This document shows, piece by piece, positions 11,108 to 22,124 of a stretch of 64,000 nt of DNA. The notes beneath the pieces were generated by a model. It searched no databases and was not told the origin of the DNA. It saw only the letters and a list, made by a program, of their open reading frames with translations. Positions within the stretch are counted from its first letter, which is position 1. Each line of letters opens with the position of its first letter. This DNA is from Aphelidium insulamus (taxonomy: Eukaryota; Aphelidiomycota; Aphelidea; Aphelidiaceae), in the NCBI GenBank assembly GCA_036784855.1, contig JAZDSV010000038.1, forward strand, positions 1 to 64,000, given 5' to 3'. The translations under genes were made by a program, and so were the position numbers.

Positions 11108-11633
11108 ATGACTGTGGGAGGCGGTGGTGGTGGCAATGGGACCGGTAGTGGCGGGGGTGCGGGTGCTGCCGGCTCCACTGCCAGCCTGACCGATATGTCA
11201 CGCGACCCGCTGCGCATCGAGGAGACACTGAACAGGATCCAGCAGCAGAAGGGTGTCAACGGTGTGATCATTGTCAACTCGGAGGGTTCGGTGCTGCGCA
11301 GCAATATGGACAACGTTATGACCAGCCAGTATGCCACTCTGTGCAAGCAACTGTGCGGTCTGGCCGCCGGTGTTGTGCGGGTAACTTGCCATAGTCATAT
11401 ATATATATATATATATATATGTATAATGCTGAGAATTCACACTCCGGCAGGACCTGGACCCCGAGAACAATGTGAAGCTGTTGCGCATACGCACGAAAAA
11501 GAATGAGATCATGGTGACAGCTGGTACATTGGCGTGCTATTTTTTCCGTCATTCTGCGCATGCTATAAACTTGACTATTTCTTGTGCAGCACGCAACTTT
11601 ATAATCATTGTTGTGCAAAGTCCGGACGAGTAA
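11108..11633 (+). CDS. DYNLRB: Dynein light chain roadblock (LC7 family)
   Basis: Exons 11108-11380, 11451-11523 and 11590-11633 join to 129 aa. The roadblock/LC7 fold is clear: DPLRIEETLNRI..., KGVNGVIIVNSEGSVLRSN, the YA.LC..L...A...VRDLDPENN segment and the C-terminal LRIRTKKNEIMVTA...FIIIVVQSP. It binds dynein intermediate chains as a dimer. Unusually, the N-terminus carries about 28 extra residues rich in Gly (GGGGGG, GSGGGAGAAG) before the domain; most homologs are about 96-105 aa. The first intron ends after an (AT)n run. An upstream in-frame extension exists but is low complexity, so the ATG at 11108 was chosen. Confidence 0.92.
11399..11420 (+). repeat. (AT)n run in roadblock intron 1
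   Basis: Alternating AT over about 22 bases inside the 70-nt intron 11381-11450. Confidence 0.85.
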
Positions 11634-11823
11634 AATGAAGCAGTTGTCGTGCAGTGTTCGTAATAAAGTTGATGTTGATTACTGTATCTGTGTGAGAAGG
11701 CTGCGCGGCAGAAGTATGCTCGACTTAAATATATTCCATAATTCTTGTGCATTTCAAAGATAACAGTTAACAAAGTAGCACAACAGAACATGATATCGAT
11801 GAAGACCTATTTTAATGGCAGTG

Positions 11824-13450
11824 TCAGTGGGCAAAGTCGGATGAGGCGTTGGCGTCAAAGTTGAATAGAAGCAGCTCCTTGCTGCCGCCCCCGCACGCCA
11901 CCATATTGGCAGCCCGGTTCATGGTGACGGTGTACATGGCGCTGGAGAGTTTGGACACGGCGCCCACGCAGCGTTTGGTGTCGGCGCGAAACACTTTGGC
12001 CATGTTGGTCAGATCACCGCAGGCCATGATGAATCTGGGTGTGGATCGCGAGAATGATGCCGCGTACAGCAGACAGCTACTGCCACTCGCAGTCACCGCA
12101 CTTGCTTGTCCCGGCGGCGGCGATGCTTGCAACGAGTCATCCAGCGACGACCACTGTATTGTCTCTGGCGGCATCGCTGACATTGCCCGCAGTGACCACA
12201 GCTGTTAAAGTTGTTTTGTTATGCAGTCTGATAGTATGCAATAGAATAGTTGCCTGCAGTGGATCGCGCTTCGAGTAGGAGCCGGTTAGTATGGTGTCGC
12301 CGTCCGCGGGGTTAATGTCTAGAGATTCGCCGCAAATGTGCGGACCATAAAGACTTGATACCGAGAAGCGAGTGCGCAAATCCCACAACTGCACAGTATT
12401 GTCCCAGCCGCCAGACAGCAGCAAATTGCTGTCGCCCGGGTGACACTTGACAGAGAATATGCGGTTCGAGTGTGCCGGCTCATCATCACTTCTGCAAATG
12501 GAATTGGAATTAATGGATGCCAGATGGACAGCAGTACAAATGGAGAATCAACAACTACGTATACAATCAACAGCCTACCGAAGAGACATACGGTGTGCCA
12601 CGGCGCCCGTGCACGAATCCATCATTGATATGGCGCAGTCTGTCCCGCTGGCTGCCAACCACTTGCCATCAGCTGTATAGTCAATAGCCAGTGTTTGCAA
12701 CAGTTCTGTGGTGGCCGCTCCGTCTCCGACTGCCAGGTTCGTTGTTCGCACTAGCGAGCCTGATGTGGTGTGCCAAACACGCACAGTCCCATCCGCATCT
12801 GCTCATATATTGTTTGGATCATAAATAAATAAGCATCAGTCACATACATGATGCTGTCAACAAATTTCGGTCGCCGGTCACCGTTGACACAGCCTCGGTA
12901 CCGAATACCATATTTGTGCAGGGCACCAGGCAATTATCCGCCGACAGTGTGTTGATATAGGCACCGGTATTCCAGTGGTAGAGCTGTATTCCATGAATCA
13001 GAAGTAACTGAACACAACTATCCCAACCCGTATGTCTCCATCACTGCAGCCAACTGCCAGCATCTGGTCATCGATGGAGCCGCGCAGCACAAATATCTCA
13101 GCCGGCAAGCTAGCGTCAGGGTGTTAGATAAATATCACAATGCCACTGGTACTGCACATGTACAACAGAGCGTGTGCACATGCACAACCCAACTGTCAGA
13201 CACACCTGTGAGAGAAGCGAAGAGACAGTCCACCAGCAACCTGAACATCTTTCTCTATAACGCCGCCGTGAGCATGATACAACTCCCAAATGATGTGTCA
13301 GCAGTGTAGAAACATACCCGTGGTGACCACAGGGCCTCTGTGGCCAGCAGTGATGCCACTGCCGCCAAACAACTTTGAGCTCTTCAAGTCGAACCGCGAG
13401 CCCAGCCTGGCGGTACTGGCGGAGCGCAGCCCGAATGTTGATGATGTCAT
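11824..13450 (-). CDS. WD40-repeat protein
   Basis: Seven exons (13450-13318, 13254-13206, 13109-13028, 12983-12848, 12798-12579, 12491-12254, 12201-11824) join exactly to 411 aa. The start MTSSTFGLRS has no signal peptide. WD-type blades are visible as DGDIRLYHWNTG, DGTVRVWHTTSG, SGGWDNTVQLWDLR and TGSYSKRDPLQLWSL, with GH/structural-Asp elements between; about seven blades would fit the length. It is probably a cytoplasmic or nuclear scaffold; I cannot assign an ortholog. The last intron (12202-12253) has a GC donor (CTGCAG then GCAACT); no GT exists in the interval in sense, so this is a secure GC/AG intron. Confidence 0.75.
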
Positions 13451-13812
13451 CCAGTAGACTGTGCAATGGCAAGTGATATTTGATTACGCAACAATTGTAG
13501 GTCTGTGTGTCAAACACCGCTTAATGAGAGACTACACATGTCAATATGTAATGGAACATAGTGCATTGTGAAGTTGGGCGTTGGCTATGCTAATGCACAT
13601 GAATGAATGCTTAAAGAAAACAACATTACACTCAACATATTTCATTGCTGACAGTGTCAGCCTGACACTATAAGGTGCGCCACAGATGATGTGAACATCA
13701 GAGAGAGCCCACTGCATAGTCATGCAGGCCGTGAGTAATGATTGGCTAGTAGAATCGCATAAAAGCTTCTGCGCCACTTTTCTCTGCGGAGCGCCATCTT
13801 TCACTTTGCAAA
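13451..13812. other. Divergent intergenic region, no gene seen
   Basis: About 360 bases between a - strand and a + strand start codon. A TATA-like 'cataaaag' lies at about 13757, 55 bases upstream of the secreted-family gene. Otherwise nothing recognisable. Confidence 0.5.
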
Positions 13813-15489
13813 ATGACTTGGACGCGCTCAATGCTCGTGGCGATTTGTACGCTGTGCATTCTAGCTGTAAACGCCGCTGCTGCTGAAGTGAGCACGGAGC
13901 CAGCTGGCCGCATCGACATCGCCGATATTGTCGTGAGTCGCGGCAAATTTGGACGCAGCATCACGGCAACGCTTTGCATGGTCGGCGACGATGTCAATAA
14001 GTTAGACTGGACTTTTATCGGCACGACTATTGGCTTTCGCATCGTGGGGCCAGTGAACCCGGAAAATCTCGGGTCTGATCTGGATCCAGCGAGTGGCGGC
14101 GTTGGTGTTATTGCTGAAGGCATCGCACCTCTAATAGCATTGGATGATAATGAGTCGAATCAGTGCAGGCAGGCAGTCATGCAGCCAGGCGTGGCCTTGG
14201 CGGGCGAATACGAGCTGTCTGTCACGGCCTCGCCGTCAATTACAGCGTTGGCCGTCTTCAACGTTCCCGCCAGCATCGCAGTCATTGCAAGCGGTTTCCT
14301 GGAAATAGCTCATATGGATCCGGAAGACAAGTTGCTGGAGTACCTCTGTGACGCGGTTGAAGGCACTCGCACCGCGTTCCCCACCGCGGAAATCGATGTA
14401 TTTGTCCAAGCCGATGATTGGCGGGCTCCCAGCAAGCATGTGCTGGACGAAAGACTCGAGCGGTACGGCGTCGCAATCCATTTGGAAGGACGCATCATTA
14501 ATGTGCGACACTTTGCCGAGTACAGCGCTTATTTCACGCTGGGATATCCCAGCAGTTGGTGGTCGCAGTACATCACGCCGCAGAATTCTGTCCATTTCAA
14601 ACAATTGGAGCCGGAACAGGGAATTCTGTTTCCAGCTGACCTCTTTCCCGATATTGCATCGCGTCCCTTCGAGAACGGCACGCTCGAAGACCTAGATCTG
14701 TTTTATTCGAGGGAGAAAATGCCGCCGTACTACATGGACGAGCAGAGCTGGCACTTCATTGCTGCTGTGCTGCAGTTTGATCCGCGCCGCGAGATCACCA
14801 TAGTGTCCAGCGCCGATTTCCACCTGCACGATACTTCTTTGCAGTTTGCATCGGAGCTGGCCATCAAGTACATTATTAATGACATGGACAAGGGGACTTT
14901 CAGTGACGCAATATTCCGTCCGCGCGGCAAGGACGAACTGGCCGACCGCACAATCACCGTTTACGTATTTACACAGCTGTCCGAGCACGACAAGCTGAAG
15001 GCGTTGTCTGGCAGTTTGCCAATTGTCGGGGTCGCGAAAAATCGATGGTTCTTGCGCGCATTGATGGCCGGCAAGGCCCCGGTTGTCCAATATTCACGTC
15101 TGAGTGATTACTGGAAGGAGGCAGTGGATCACACAACCGGCATCACCACAGAGTCGCCGCTATACAAGACACTGCCGCCTATGAAACCGCTAATGGTGCC
15201 TGATGGCACTAGTCGGTGGAAAGAACTGGAGGACAGTGCTGTCCGGGAGGCATGGTATGGTCTGGGTTTGGAACGCGACGTTATACGCGCCACGGCCAAA
15301 CTGCGTGAAAGGTCTGATGGCTACTGGAAGCGAATTGCAGATATTATCGCCGCCACAAATGATCGTGCATTTGTCTCCACGGCGGAAAAGCGCGCATCAT
15401 CTGCCGCCAAAGAGCAGTTGAAAGAAGAGCAGACTCCCTTCACTTGGTTGGAGCGGTTGGGCAGATGTTTTAACGGAGTCTGCCGATGA
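13813..15489 (+). CDS. Secreted family protein, member 1 (divergent, intact)
   Basis: Intronless, 558 aa. Signal peptide: hydrophobic core LVAICTLCILAV ending AAAAE. The protein aligns along its length with the five copies at 35-51 kb: an N-terminal beta-rich part with 'RIDIADIVVSRGKFGRSITATLC', a Cys-containing QPGVALAGEYELSV strand, NVPASIAVIA, an alpha/beta middle with FPTAEIDVFV, the W.FIAAVLQFDP...VVS segment, and the SEHDKLKAL..S..IVGV...RWFLRALMAGK block. The C-terminus (WLERLGRCFNGVCR) is a shorter version of the aromatic/basic tail of the others and also ends near Cys. No known domain was recognised. It stands alone, 20 kb from the other copies, and is the most divergent, so it may be the parental locus. 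Confidence 0.8.
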   Translation: MTWTRSMLVAICTLCILAVNAAAAEVSTEPAGRIDIADIVVSRGKFGRSITATLCMVGDDVNKLDWTFIGTTIGFRIVGPVNPENLGSDLDPASGGVGVIAEGIAPLIALDDNESNQCRQAVMQPGVALAGEYELSVTASPSITALAVFNVPASIAVIASGFLEIAHMDPEDKLLEYLCDAVEGTRTAFPTAEIDVFVQADDWRAPSKHVLDERLERYGVAIHLEGRIINVRHFAEYSAYFTLGYPSSWWSQYITPQNSVHFKQLEPEQGILFPADLFPDIASRPFENGTLEDLDLFYSREKMPPYYMDEQSWHFIAAVLQFDPRREITIVSSADFHLHDTSLQFASELAIKYIINDMDKGTFSDAIFRPRGKDELADRTITVYVFTQLSEHDKLKALSGSLPIVGVAKNRWFLRALMAGKAPVVQYSRLSDYWKEAVDHTTGITTESPLYKTLPPMKPLMVPDGTSRWKELEDSAVREAWYGLGLERDVIRATAKLRERSDGYWKRIADIIAATNDRAFVSTAEKRASSAAKEQLKEEQTPFTWLERLGRCFNGVCR

Positions 15490-15861
15490 TACAGCCCTGC
15501 AATAATCACACGTAAAATATAATGTCGTCCCATCAGAGATGTATGCTGAATTTGAGAAGCTGTTGTCGCACTAAACACCGAATTTGTGTCGCTTGCTCAA
15601 AAACATGCCGCTTAAAGTTGTTGTATCGTCACAAATACTAATATAATGTAAACATATATAATACTATGGTCACGTGGTAAGCGGCAGTGTAGCTATCTTT
15701 TGAACGTTATCAGCGCATCGGTGTACGCTTAATTACCCAGGTATGTACAAAGTGCATACGTAGCCGTCGTCAAGGCCACGCTGTGGCACAGCCAACTGGT
15801 GCTTAACGACAGAGATCTACTACTACAACAAGTATACAGACTATCTACAGGCTATTAGGCT
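15490..15861. other. Intergenic, no gene seen
   Basis: About 370 bases, AT-rich in the first half, between two + strand genes. No promoter motif was recognised with confidence. Confidence 0.5.
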
Positions 15862-18187
15862 ATGCAGATGCGGACATGGAGTAGCCAAGTGGTGGCCACG
15901 ATGATTGTGCTGCTGACAGTTTCGGCGGGGATCGAGGCCGCCTCTGTCGCGTCGACGGCCGAGTGCTTCACCGCGGTGCAAAACAGCGCCGGCTCATACG
16001 TCGGCCAGCTCCGCGGCGATTGTGTGACTGTCACATCGGCCGCGCCACTGGTGACCGATGGCGGTGGCACCACGGGCGGCCAGTTGCTCTGTTTGCCCAG
16101 TAAGCCCGCCATACCGCACGCGTACGCCAACGTGGTGCCGGTGGTGGTGCGGCGCACGCTGAACGCCAACTCGCTGCCCCAGTTCGACACGGTGGACGCG
16201 GCGCTGCCCGCCTGGTACGCCACCGCCACCTCCACACTGATCTGCACGCGTATCACTGTAGAGGGCACATACTGTCCGGCCTCCGTGCTCCTGGACGCCG
16301 CCATCAGTACTGCCGTGCGCCAGCGTCCCTTCTGCAGCCAGTCGGACGCACTGCTGCCACCGTCCGTCGATGTCACACCGCTCTCATCCACGCTCTACAA
16401 TTATGCCGGCAGCGCGGCCGATATGCGGCTCACCATCATGGACATGGACTTTGAGGACAGTGTGGCGCCGTGGACGGCCAGTGTCAACGTGTCCCTGGTG
16501 GACGTGAACTTTCCGTACGGCACCGTCACCGACGATCTGGGCGTGGTTGTCACGCTGGCCGCCATGGACATCACGTACCCGACTGGCGGCGTGGTTAGCG
16601 GCGAGGTTGACGTGGAGTCGGCGCCCGCGGACGCCGTCATCACTCCCGACTCGCGGCCGCTGGTGGGCGGCATGGCCACATTCTCGGTGCGCGTGGAGCG
16701 TGCCGGGACCTACAGCCTGCTGGCATACAGTCCGCTAGTGCAGCACAGCGTCAGCGCCCAGTTCACGGTGGTGCCGGCCGCCGTGGCCGCAATCAAGTTT
16801 GCACGGCCACCCGCCACCGCCGTCACGGGTCAACTTTCGCCACAGCCGCCCATTGTGAGCGTGCTGGACGCGTTCGGCAACCGCGTGCTGGATGCGGTGG
16901 ACGGCGCCGGCATCACCGCCACCACTGTTCCAGCGACAGTGGCCATGAGCAGCGCGTCTGGGGTGCACGCGGTCGCCGGAGGAGTGGCGGTGCTGGACGA
17001 TTTGACCTTCTCCGCGGCTGCGGCCGCTGTGCGTCTCTGCGCCACGCTGACCCTGGGCGACGGCACGCAGTTCAATGTGACCAGTACCGACACGTTCGAC
17101 ATCATTGACGGCACAAACGTCACGGGCATTCCGTACGCACTCCAAGTGGACCAGGACCCGTCCACGGCTACAACCGCATCATCGGTGGGGCAAGCACTCT
17201 CCGTGCAACCGGCAGTCAGCGTGGTGGACTACTCGGGCTCTCCGGCATACAATGGCACCGACTATGTGGTCACGGCAGCCCTGCTTCCCGCCACTGTCAG
17301 AGACTTTGGCAGCACGCGCGATTTCAGGGCGCCGCAACTGGGCGGCGCGCCTCTGCAAATGTACACCACGTACGGCAGTGCTCAGTACGCCGCGCTGGAC
17401 ATCAGCGGCAGACCGTCCCCGCTGGCCGGATACCGTTTGAAGTTTACGGCACCGGGGCTGCTGGGTGCCACGTCGCAGCCGTTTTCGGTGGTTGGTGTTT
17501 CCACGATTACAATGACTGTGCCGTCCACCGTCTATCAGGGAAAATCGTTCCTGGTCAAGGTGCAGCTGCGTGGCTCGGATGGATACGTGCTGGACGACTA
17601 CTACGGCACGGTTGCCATATTTATTCGCCCGTTCAGTGGGAGTTCCCGCGCGCCGTACACCAGCCTGCAGGGAGTTACGCAAGTTACTGCATACAGTGGC
17701 CAAGTCGTTTTCGGTGGTTTGTCACTGGTGGCTCTTGGATCGGGTAGGTTATTTGATATTTTACTTGGGGAATTCCTGATGACATACTAAGTAAAGCATA
17801 GGGTACATGCTGGTTGCCGTGACGTCGGAAGGTGTGTGGGCGCAGAGCAGTCCGTTTGAAGTGGCGAGACCACCTGTGGTGATCACAAGCAGTTCATCGA
17901 GCAGTGCGGCTGTCACCACGACTTCCAAGCCAGCCTCATCGTCATCACGGCCCACAAGCAGCGCACACACGCTGACGATATCCACTGCAACACCTACCCT
18001 GGTGAGCACACCGACCTCGGAACCCATTGCAAACACTGCACGGCTGCTGGATTCTCCTGACGCGACAAGTGTTGGCGGCATAACGGTTATTGTTGTCTTT
18101 GTCGCTGCCGTGGTGTCATTGGTTGCACTTCGAACATGGCGCCACCTAGAACCAAGACGTAATCAACGGCACCAGAGAATTTACTGA
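15862..18187 (+). CDS. Type I cell-surface protein with beta-sandwich repeats
   Basis: Exons 15862-17743 and 17802-18187 join to 755 aa. Signal peptide in the first 24 residues (VVATMIVLLTVSAGIEA). The ectodomain is rich in Val, Thr and Ala and reads as beta-sandwich modules; two modules share an 'AI.FARPP.TAVTGQ...PPIVSVLDAFGNRV' or 'VDQDPSTAT..VGQ...QPAVSVVDYSG' opening, like invasin/big-type repeats of large adhesins. A Ser/Thr-rich stalk (residues about 650-700) likely bears O-glycans, followed by one C-terminal membrane span (GGITVIVVFVAAVVSLVAL) and a short basic tail. Likely wall- or surface-associated, possibly adhesive; this is inference from architecture. No catalytic motif was seen. 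Confidence 0.7.
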
Positions 18188-18547
18188 TCTCTGCGGGCAT
18201 GGTAGTCACAGGCATTGAAATAGATCCATTGCGCAATCTTGCAACATTGAATCATAATTGAATGGTTACATATGTGTAAATTGCTTGCTTGTCAAATAAC
18301 TCTTGCTTCACGGTATGTGTGTACTGAAGCTGATCATAATTATTCGCCTAGAACCGTTTAAAAAATCCGACGTAAGCACAATTCTAACAGCGGGTGCTAG
18401 ACACAGTTGTCCAGTCATGTGACAAGTGTCCACCGTGACCGAAACCTTACCGCGACGCTGATTGGCTGCCGATCACGTAAGCAATGCTGCGCCACACGCA
18501 AAGACAAAAGGGCGACGTTTGACGCGTTTTCTCTCACGTTCACCAAA
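18188..18547. other. Intergenic, no gene seen
   Basis: About 360 bases between two + strand genes. The frame upstream of 18548 is open but its composition is unlike coding sequence, and the signal peptide begins at the ATG at 18548. Confidence 0.5.
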
Positions 18548-20050
18548 ATGCTGTTCGCGACTTCTGCCCTCGCCGCGCTGGTCGCCTTGCTCCCCGCCGC
18601 CCTCGCCGACGCGGTTCCCGCCTCCAATGGACGCGTGCTACCAGACGACGGCGACTATGTCACCATCAAGCTGGCCAAGAAGAACAACCAGGAGCTGTTG
18701 TTTGCCGGTACCGTGGACGGCTACCAGCGCCCGGGACCGTATAAATTTGGCTCGCCCGTGGACATGTCTCTGGACGTGACGCAGATTGGCAGCCAACGCA
18801 TTGTTGACTCGGAGGCTGCCGATCGCACTGGCAAGTACAGTGTGCGCCGCATGGCCATTGAAAGTGCGGATGCATTCTCGCTGAACGTCAATTTTGCAAA
18901 GTTTTTCCTGCCGGAGGGTGCCGAGATGTACCTCATTGGCGAGAAGGCAAGTGAGATGCGTTAAGTGTATTGTTAACAATTTGTGTTGTTACTGTCAAGT
19001 TATGTCCTGTCACAAATCATATAAGCATAAGCCGAAGCATATATTATAACCGTTAATCTTTATATGCAGGACACTGAGGGACCGTACACGCAAAAGGACA
19101 ATCAGCTGAACGGCAAATTTGGAACCTGGCCCATGGAGGGATCTCGTCTGTTGATCGAGGTGTGGACACCTGTGGCGTCTGCAGAACAGCCGCAATTGGT
19201 TATTGAGTCAGTGGTGCACGGATTCCGCTCGATTGACTCGTCAGGTTCGTGCAACATTGATGTAGCATGCACCGACAGCGCCGGCTGGGAGAAGGAAATC
19301 CGATCCGTTGCCATCATCCTTGCGGATCGCGGCTCTGGCTTCTGCTCTGGCTCCATGATCAACAACGCGCGCAACGATGGCCGCCAATTGTTCTTGACGG
19401 CGAACCACTGCGTGAGCGGCTCATGGGACAACAATGTCCTGATGTTCAACTACCAGCGTCCGGCGTGCAACAGCCGCACGGGCGGTCCCAAGACTGACCA
19501 GGTTCGCGGTCTGTCGCTGCTGTCGCGTTTTTACACCTCGGACTTTGCGCTGTTCGAGGTGCAGCAACCGATTCCCGACTCGTACAACGTGCACCTGGCC
19601 GGATTCTACGCTGGAAAGGATGATCAGCCGAGCGCCGTGGGCATCCACCACCCGTCGGCCGATGTGAAAAAGTTTTCCGAACGCCAGGGTGCCCTGACCA
19701 AAGATTGCTGGGCGAGCGACAACTGCCGCAATGGCGACCACTGGAAGGTTCCGCGCTGGACCAAGGGAACCACCGAGCCGGGATCATCCGGTTCTCCGCT
19801 GTTCAACGGCGATCACCTGATTATTGGACAGCTGCACGGTGGCCGTGCCTCCTGCTACAACGTTAATGGTTACGACGTGTACGGCGCCATGTTTGCATCG
19901 TGGACCGGCGGACAGACTGCGACATCGAACCTGAAGCAGTATCTTGACCCGGAAGACACTGGCGCGCTGACTGTGCCCGGTGTGGACTTGAGCACGGCGC
20001 GCAACACCGAAACCCCGTCGCCATTGGTTATCCAGGCCCTGGAGAAGTAA
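18548..20050 (+). CDS. Secreted trypsin-like serine protease, triad intact
   Basis: Exons 18548-18946 and 19070-20050 join to 459 aa. Signal peptide MLFATSALAALVALLPAALA. An N-terminal about 110-residue domain of its own precedes the protease part. The catalytic region has LTANHC (His), TSDFALFEV (Asp) and PGSSGSPLF (Ser), in the arrangement of lysyl-endopeptidase-like trypsin folds; several Cys could form disulfides. The intron donor is GC (GAGAAG then GCAAGT); the tandem paralog has GTGAGT at the same place, and a GT shift here would give an immediate stop. The C-terminal part after the catalytic Ser keeps G..Y..YGAMFASW, typical of this subgroup. Likely an extracellular peptidase. Confidence 0.85.
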
Positions 20051-20419
20051 AAAAAAACGTAAATGGTCAAACGGAACTTTTACGTCGCTACATACCTTCC
20101 CTCAATACAACTGACATGATAAAATCTTGTTGTGCTTTACATATGTGTATTTACATAGTATTGCGTAGTGAATTTGATCTCAAATCAATCATTATCACTA
20201 ATTTATATCAAATGTCCTGCCTTCGCTCCAAAATCATTGAGATATGTAACTAATTTTACGTCCAGAACTATCATATGTTTAGGGGGTATAAACGCCCACA
20301 GGGAATCTACAGGGTAAAATCTACCACATGCCAATGTTGTTATACATATACAGCTATGACTTCCACTGTTCGCTGCGAGCCTGCCTGCTTAAAATGGCGC
20401 AATATCGTACGTCTACAAT
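20051..20419. other. Intergenic between tandem protease paralogs
   Basis: About 370 bases, AT-rich. A TATA-like 'gtataaac' at about 20285 lies about 135 bases before the next ATG. No gene seen. Confidence 0.5.
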
Positions 20420-21897
20420 ATGCTGCTGGCAACATCTACCCTCGCCGCCGCTCTGGTCGCATTCTTGCCTGTAGCCAGTGCAGACCTTTTTTCCGCTTCC
20501 AATGGACACGTTTTGGTGGACGATGGAGACTATATAACCATCAAGCTGTCCACGATGAACAACCAGAAGTTGCTTTTCACCGCGACAGTGGACGGCCATA
20601 ATCGTCCGGGACCGTACAAATTTGGTGCGCCAGTGGATTTGGCTCTGGATGTAACACTGCTTGGCAGCCAACGCGTTGTTGACTCGGAGGCTGCCGATCG
20701 CACTGGCAAGTACACTGTGCGCCGCTTGGCCATTGAGAGTGCCGAGGCGTTGTCGCTGAACGTCAATTTCGCAACGTTTTTCCTCCCGGAGGGTGTCGAG
20801 ATGTACCTCATTGGTGAGAAGGTGAGTGAGAGAGGACAAAACACTTATCTGTGCACTTATTGGATATCTACTAGTTGATCCTCATTTGAAGGTGCATTTA
20901 CATATACAATTATTAACTGTTCGTTCAGAATATCGAGGGACCGTACACGCACAAGGATAATCAGTTGAACGGCAAGTTTGGCACGTGGCCCATGGAGGGG
21001 TCTCGTCTGTTGATCGAGGTGTGGACACCTGTGGCGTCTGCAGAACAGCCGCAATTGGTTATTGAGTCAGTGGTGCACGGATTCCGCTCCGTAGACTCTT
21101 CGAATTGGTGCAACATTGATGTGGCATGCACCGACAGCGCCGGCTGGGAGAAGGAGATCCGTTCCGTCGCTCTTGCTCTGGTTGATCGTGGCTCGGGACA
21201 CTGCACTGGTACAATGGTCAATAACGCACGCAATGACGGCCGTCAGCTGTTCCTTACGGGGTACAGATGCGCAAATGAACAGTGGGACAGCAGCGTTGTG
21301 ATGTTCAACTATCAGCGTCCGACCTGCAACAGCACCAGTAGTGGCCGCACTAGTGACCAGGTGCGCGGACTGACGCTTCTATCGAAATACTTCAACTCGA
21401 GTTTTGCCCTGTTCGAGGTGCAGCAGCCGATTCCGGACTCGTACAATGTGCACCTGGCCGGTTTCCATGCCCATAATGGGGATCCGTCGTACGTCGCGGG
21501 TATCCAACACGCAAATGGGGATGTGAAATCGTTTTGCGAGCGTCAGGGAGCGGTGACCAAGTTTTGCTGGTATGGCTACTACTGTGAGCCCGAACATTGG
21601 CTTGTCCGACGCTGGACCAAGGGCATCACGGGACCGGGATCGTATGGCTCGCCGCTGTTCAACGCCGATCACCTGCTTATTGGACAGCTGAACTATGGCA
21701 GAGCCAGCTGTAATTATTTGCTCGGGGAAAATTTGTACGGTGCCATGTTTGCGTCGTGGGCCGGAGGACAGACCGCCACATCGAACCTAAAGCAGTTCCT
21801 AGACCCGGATAACACCGGCACGCTGACCTTGCTCGGTGTGGATCTGAATGAGGCTCGCCGCGCAAAGGCCTTACTCACTCAGGCACGCGGAGAGTAA
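20420..21897 (+). CDS. Secreted trypsin-like pseudoprotease (triad lost)
   Basis: Exons 20420-20821 and 20929-21897 join to 456 aa. It is a close tandem copy of the gene at 18548: signal peptide (MLLATSTLAAALVAFLPVASA), same intron position (here GTGAGT donor), same flanking motifs. All three catalytic positions are replaced: LTGYRC where the paralog has LTANHC (His to Arg), NSSFALFEV for TSDFALFEV (Asp to Ser), and GSYGSPLF for GSSGSPLF (Ser to Tyr). The frame is otherwise intact and Cys positions are mostly kept, so this looks like a maintained non-enzymatic protein, perhaps a binder or decoy, rather than random decay. Confidence 0.85.
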
Positions 21898-22124
21898 CGT
21901 GCGATGCCGGCCACGAGAGATCCATCAATACTCCATCAATACCCACACAAAGAGAGGCAGCAACACACACACGCACTATATCTGCCCTCAATAGTAATCT
22001 GCCTATTATAACTGATAATAAGTTATTTGGACATAGCAGCCACCCAGACACGGACACACACACACACACACTAACAGTGAAGTTACTGTTCACTGTTGGG
22101 CAACCAGCGCGGAGATCGACCATA

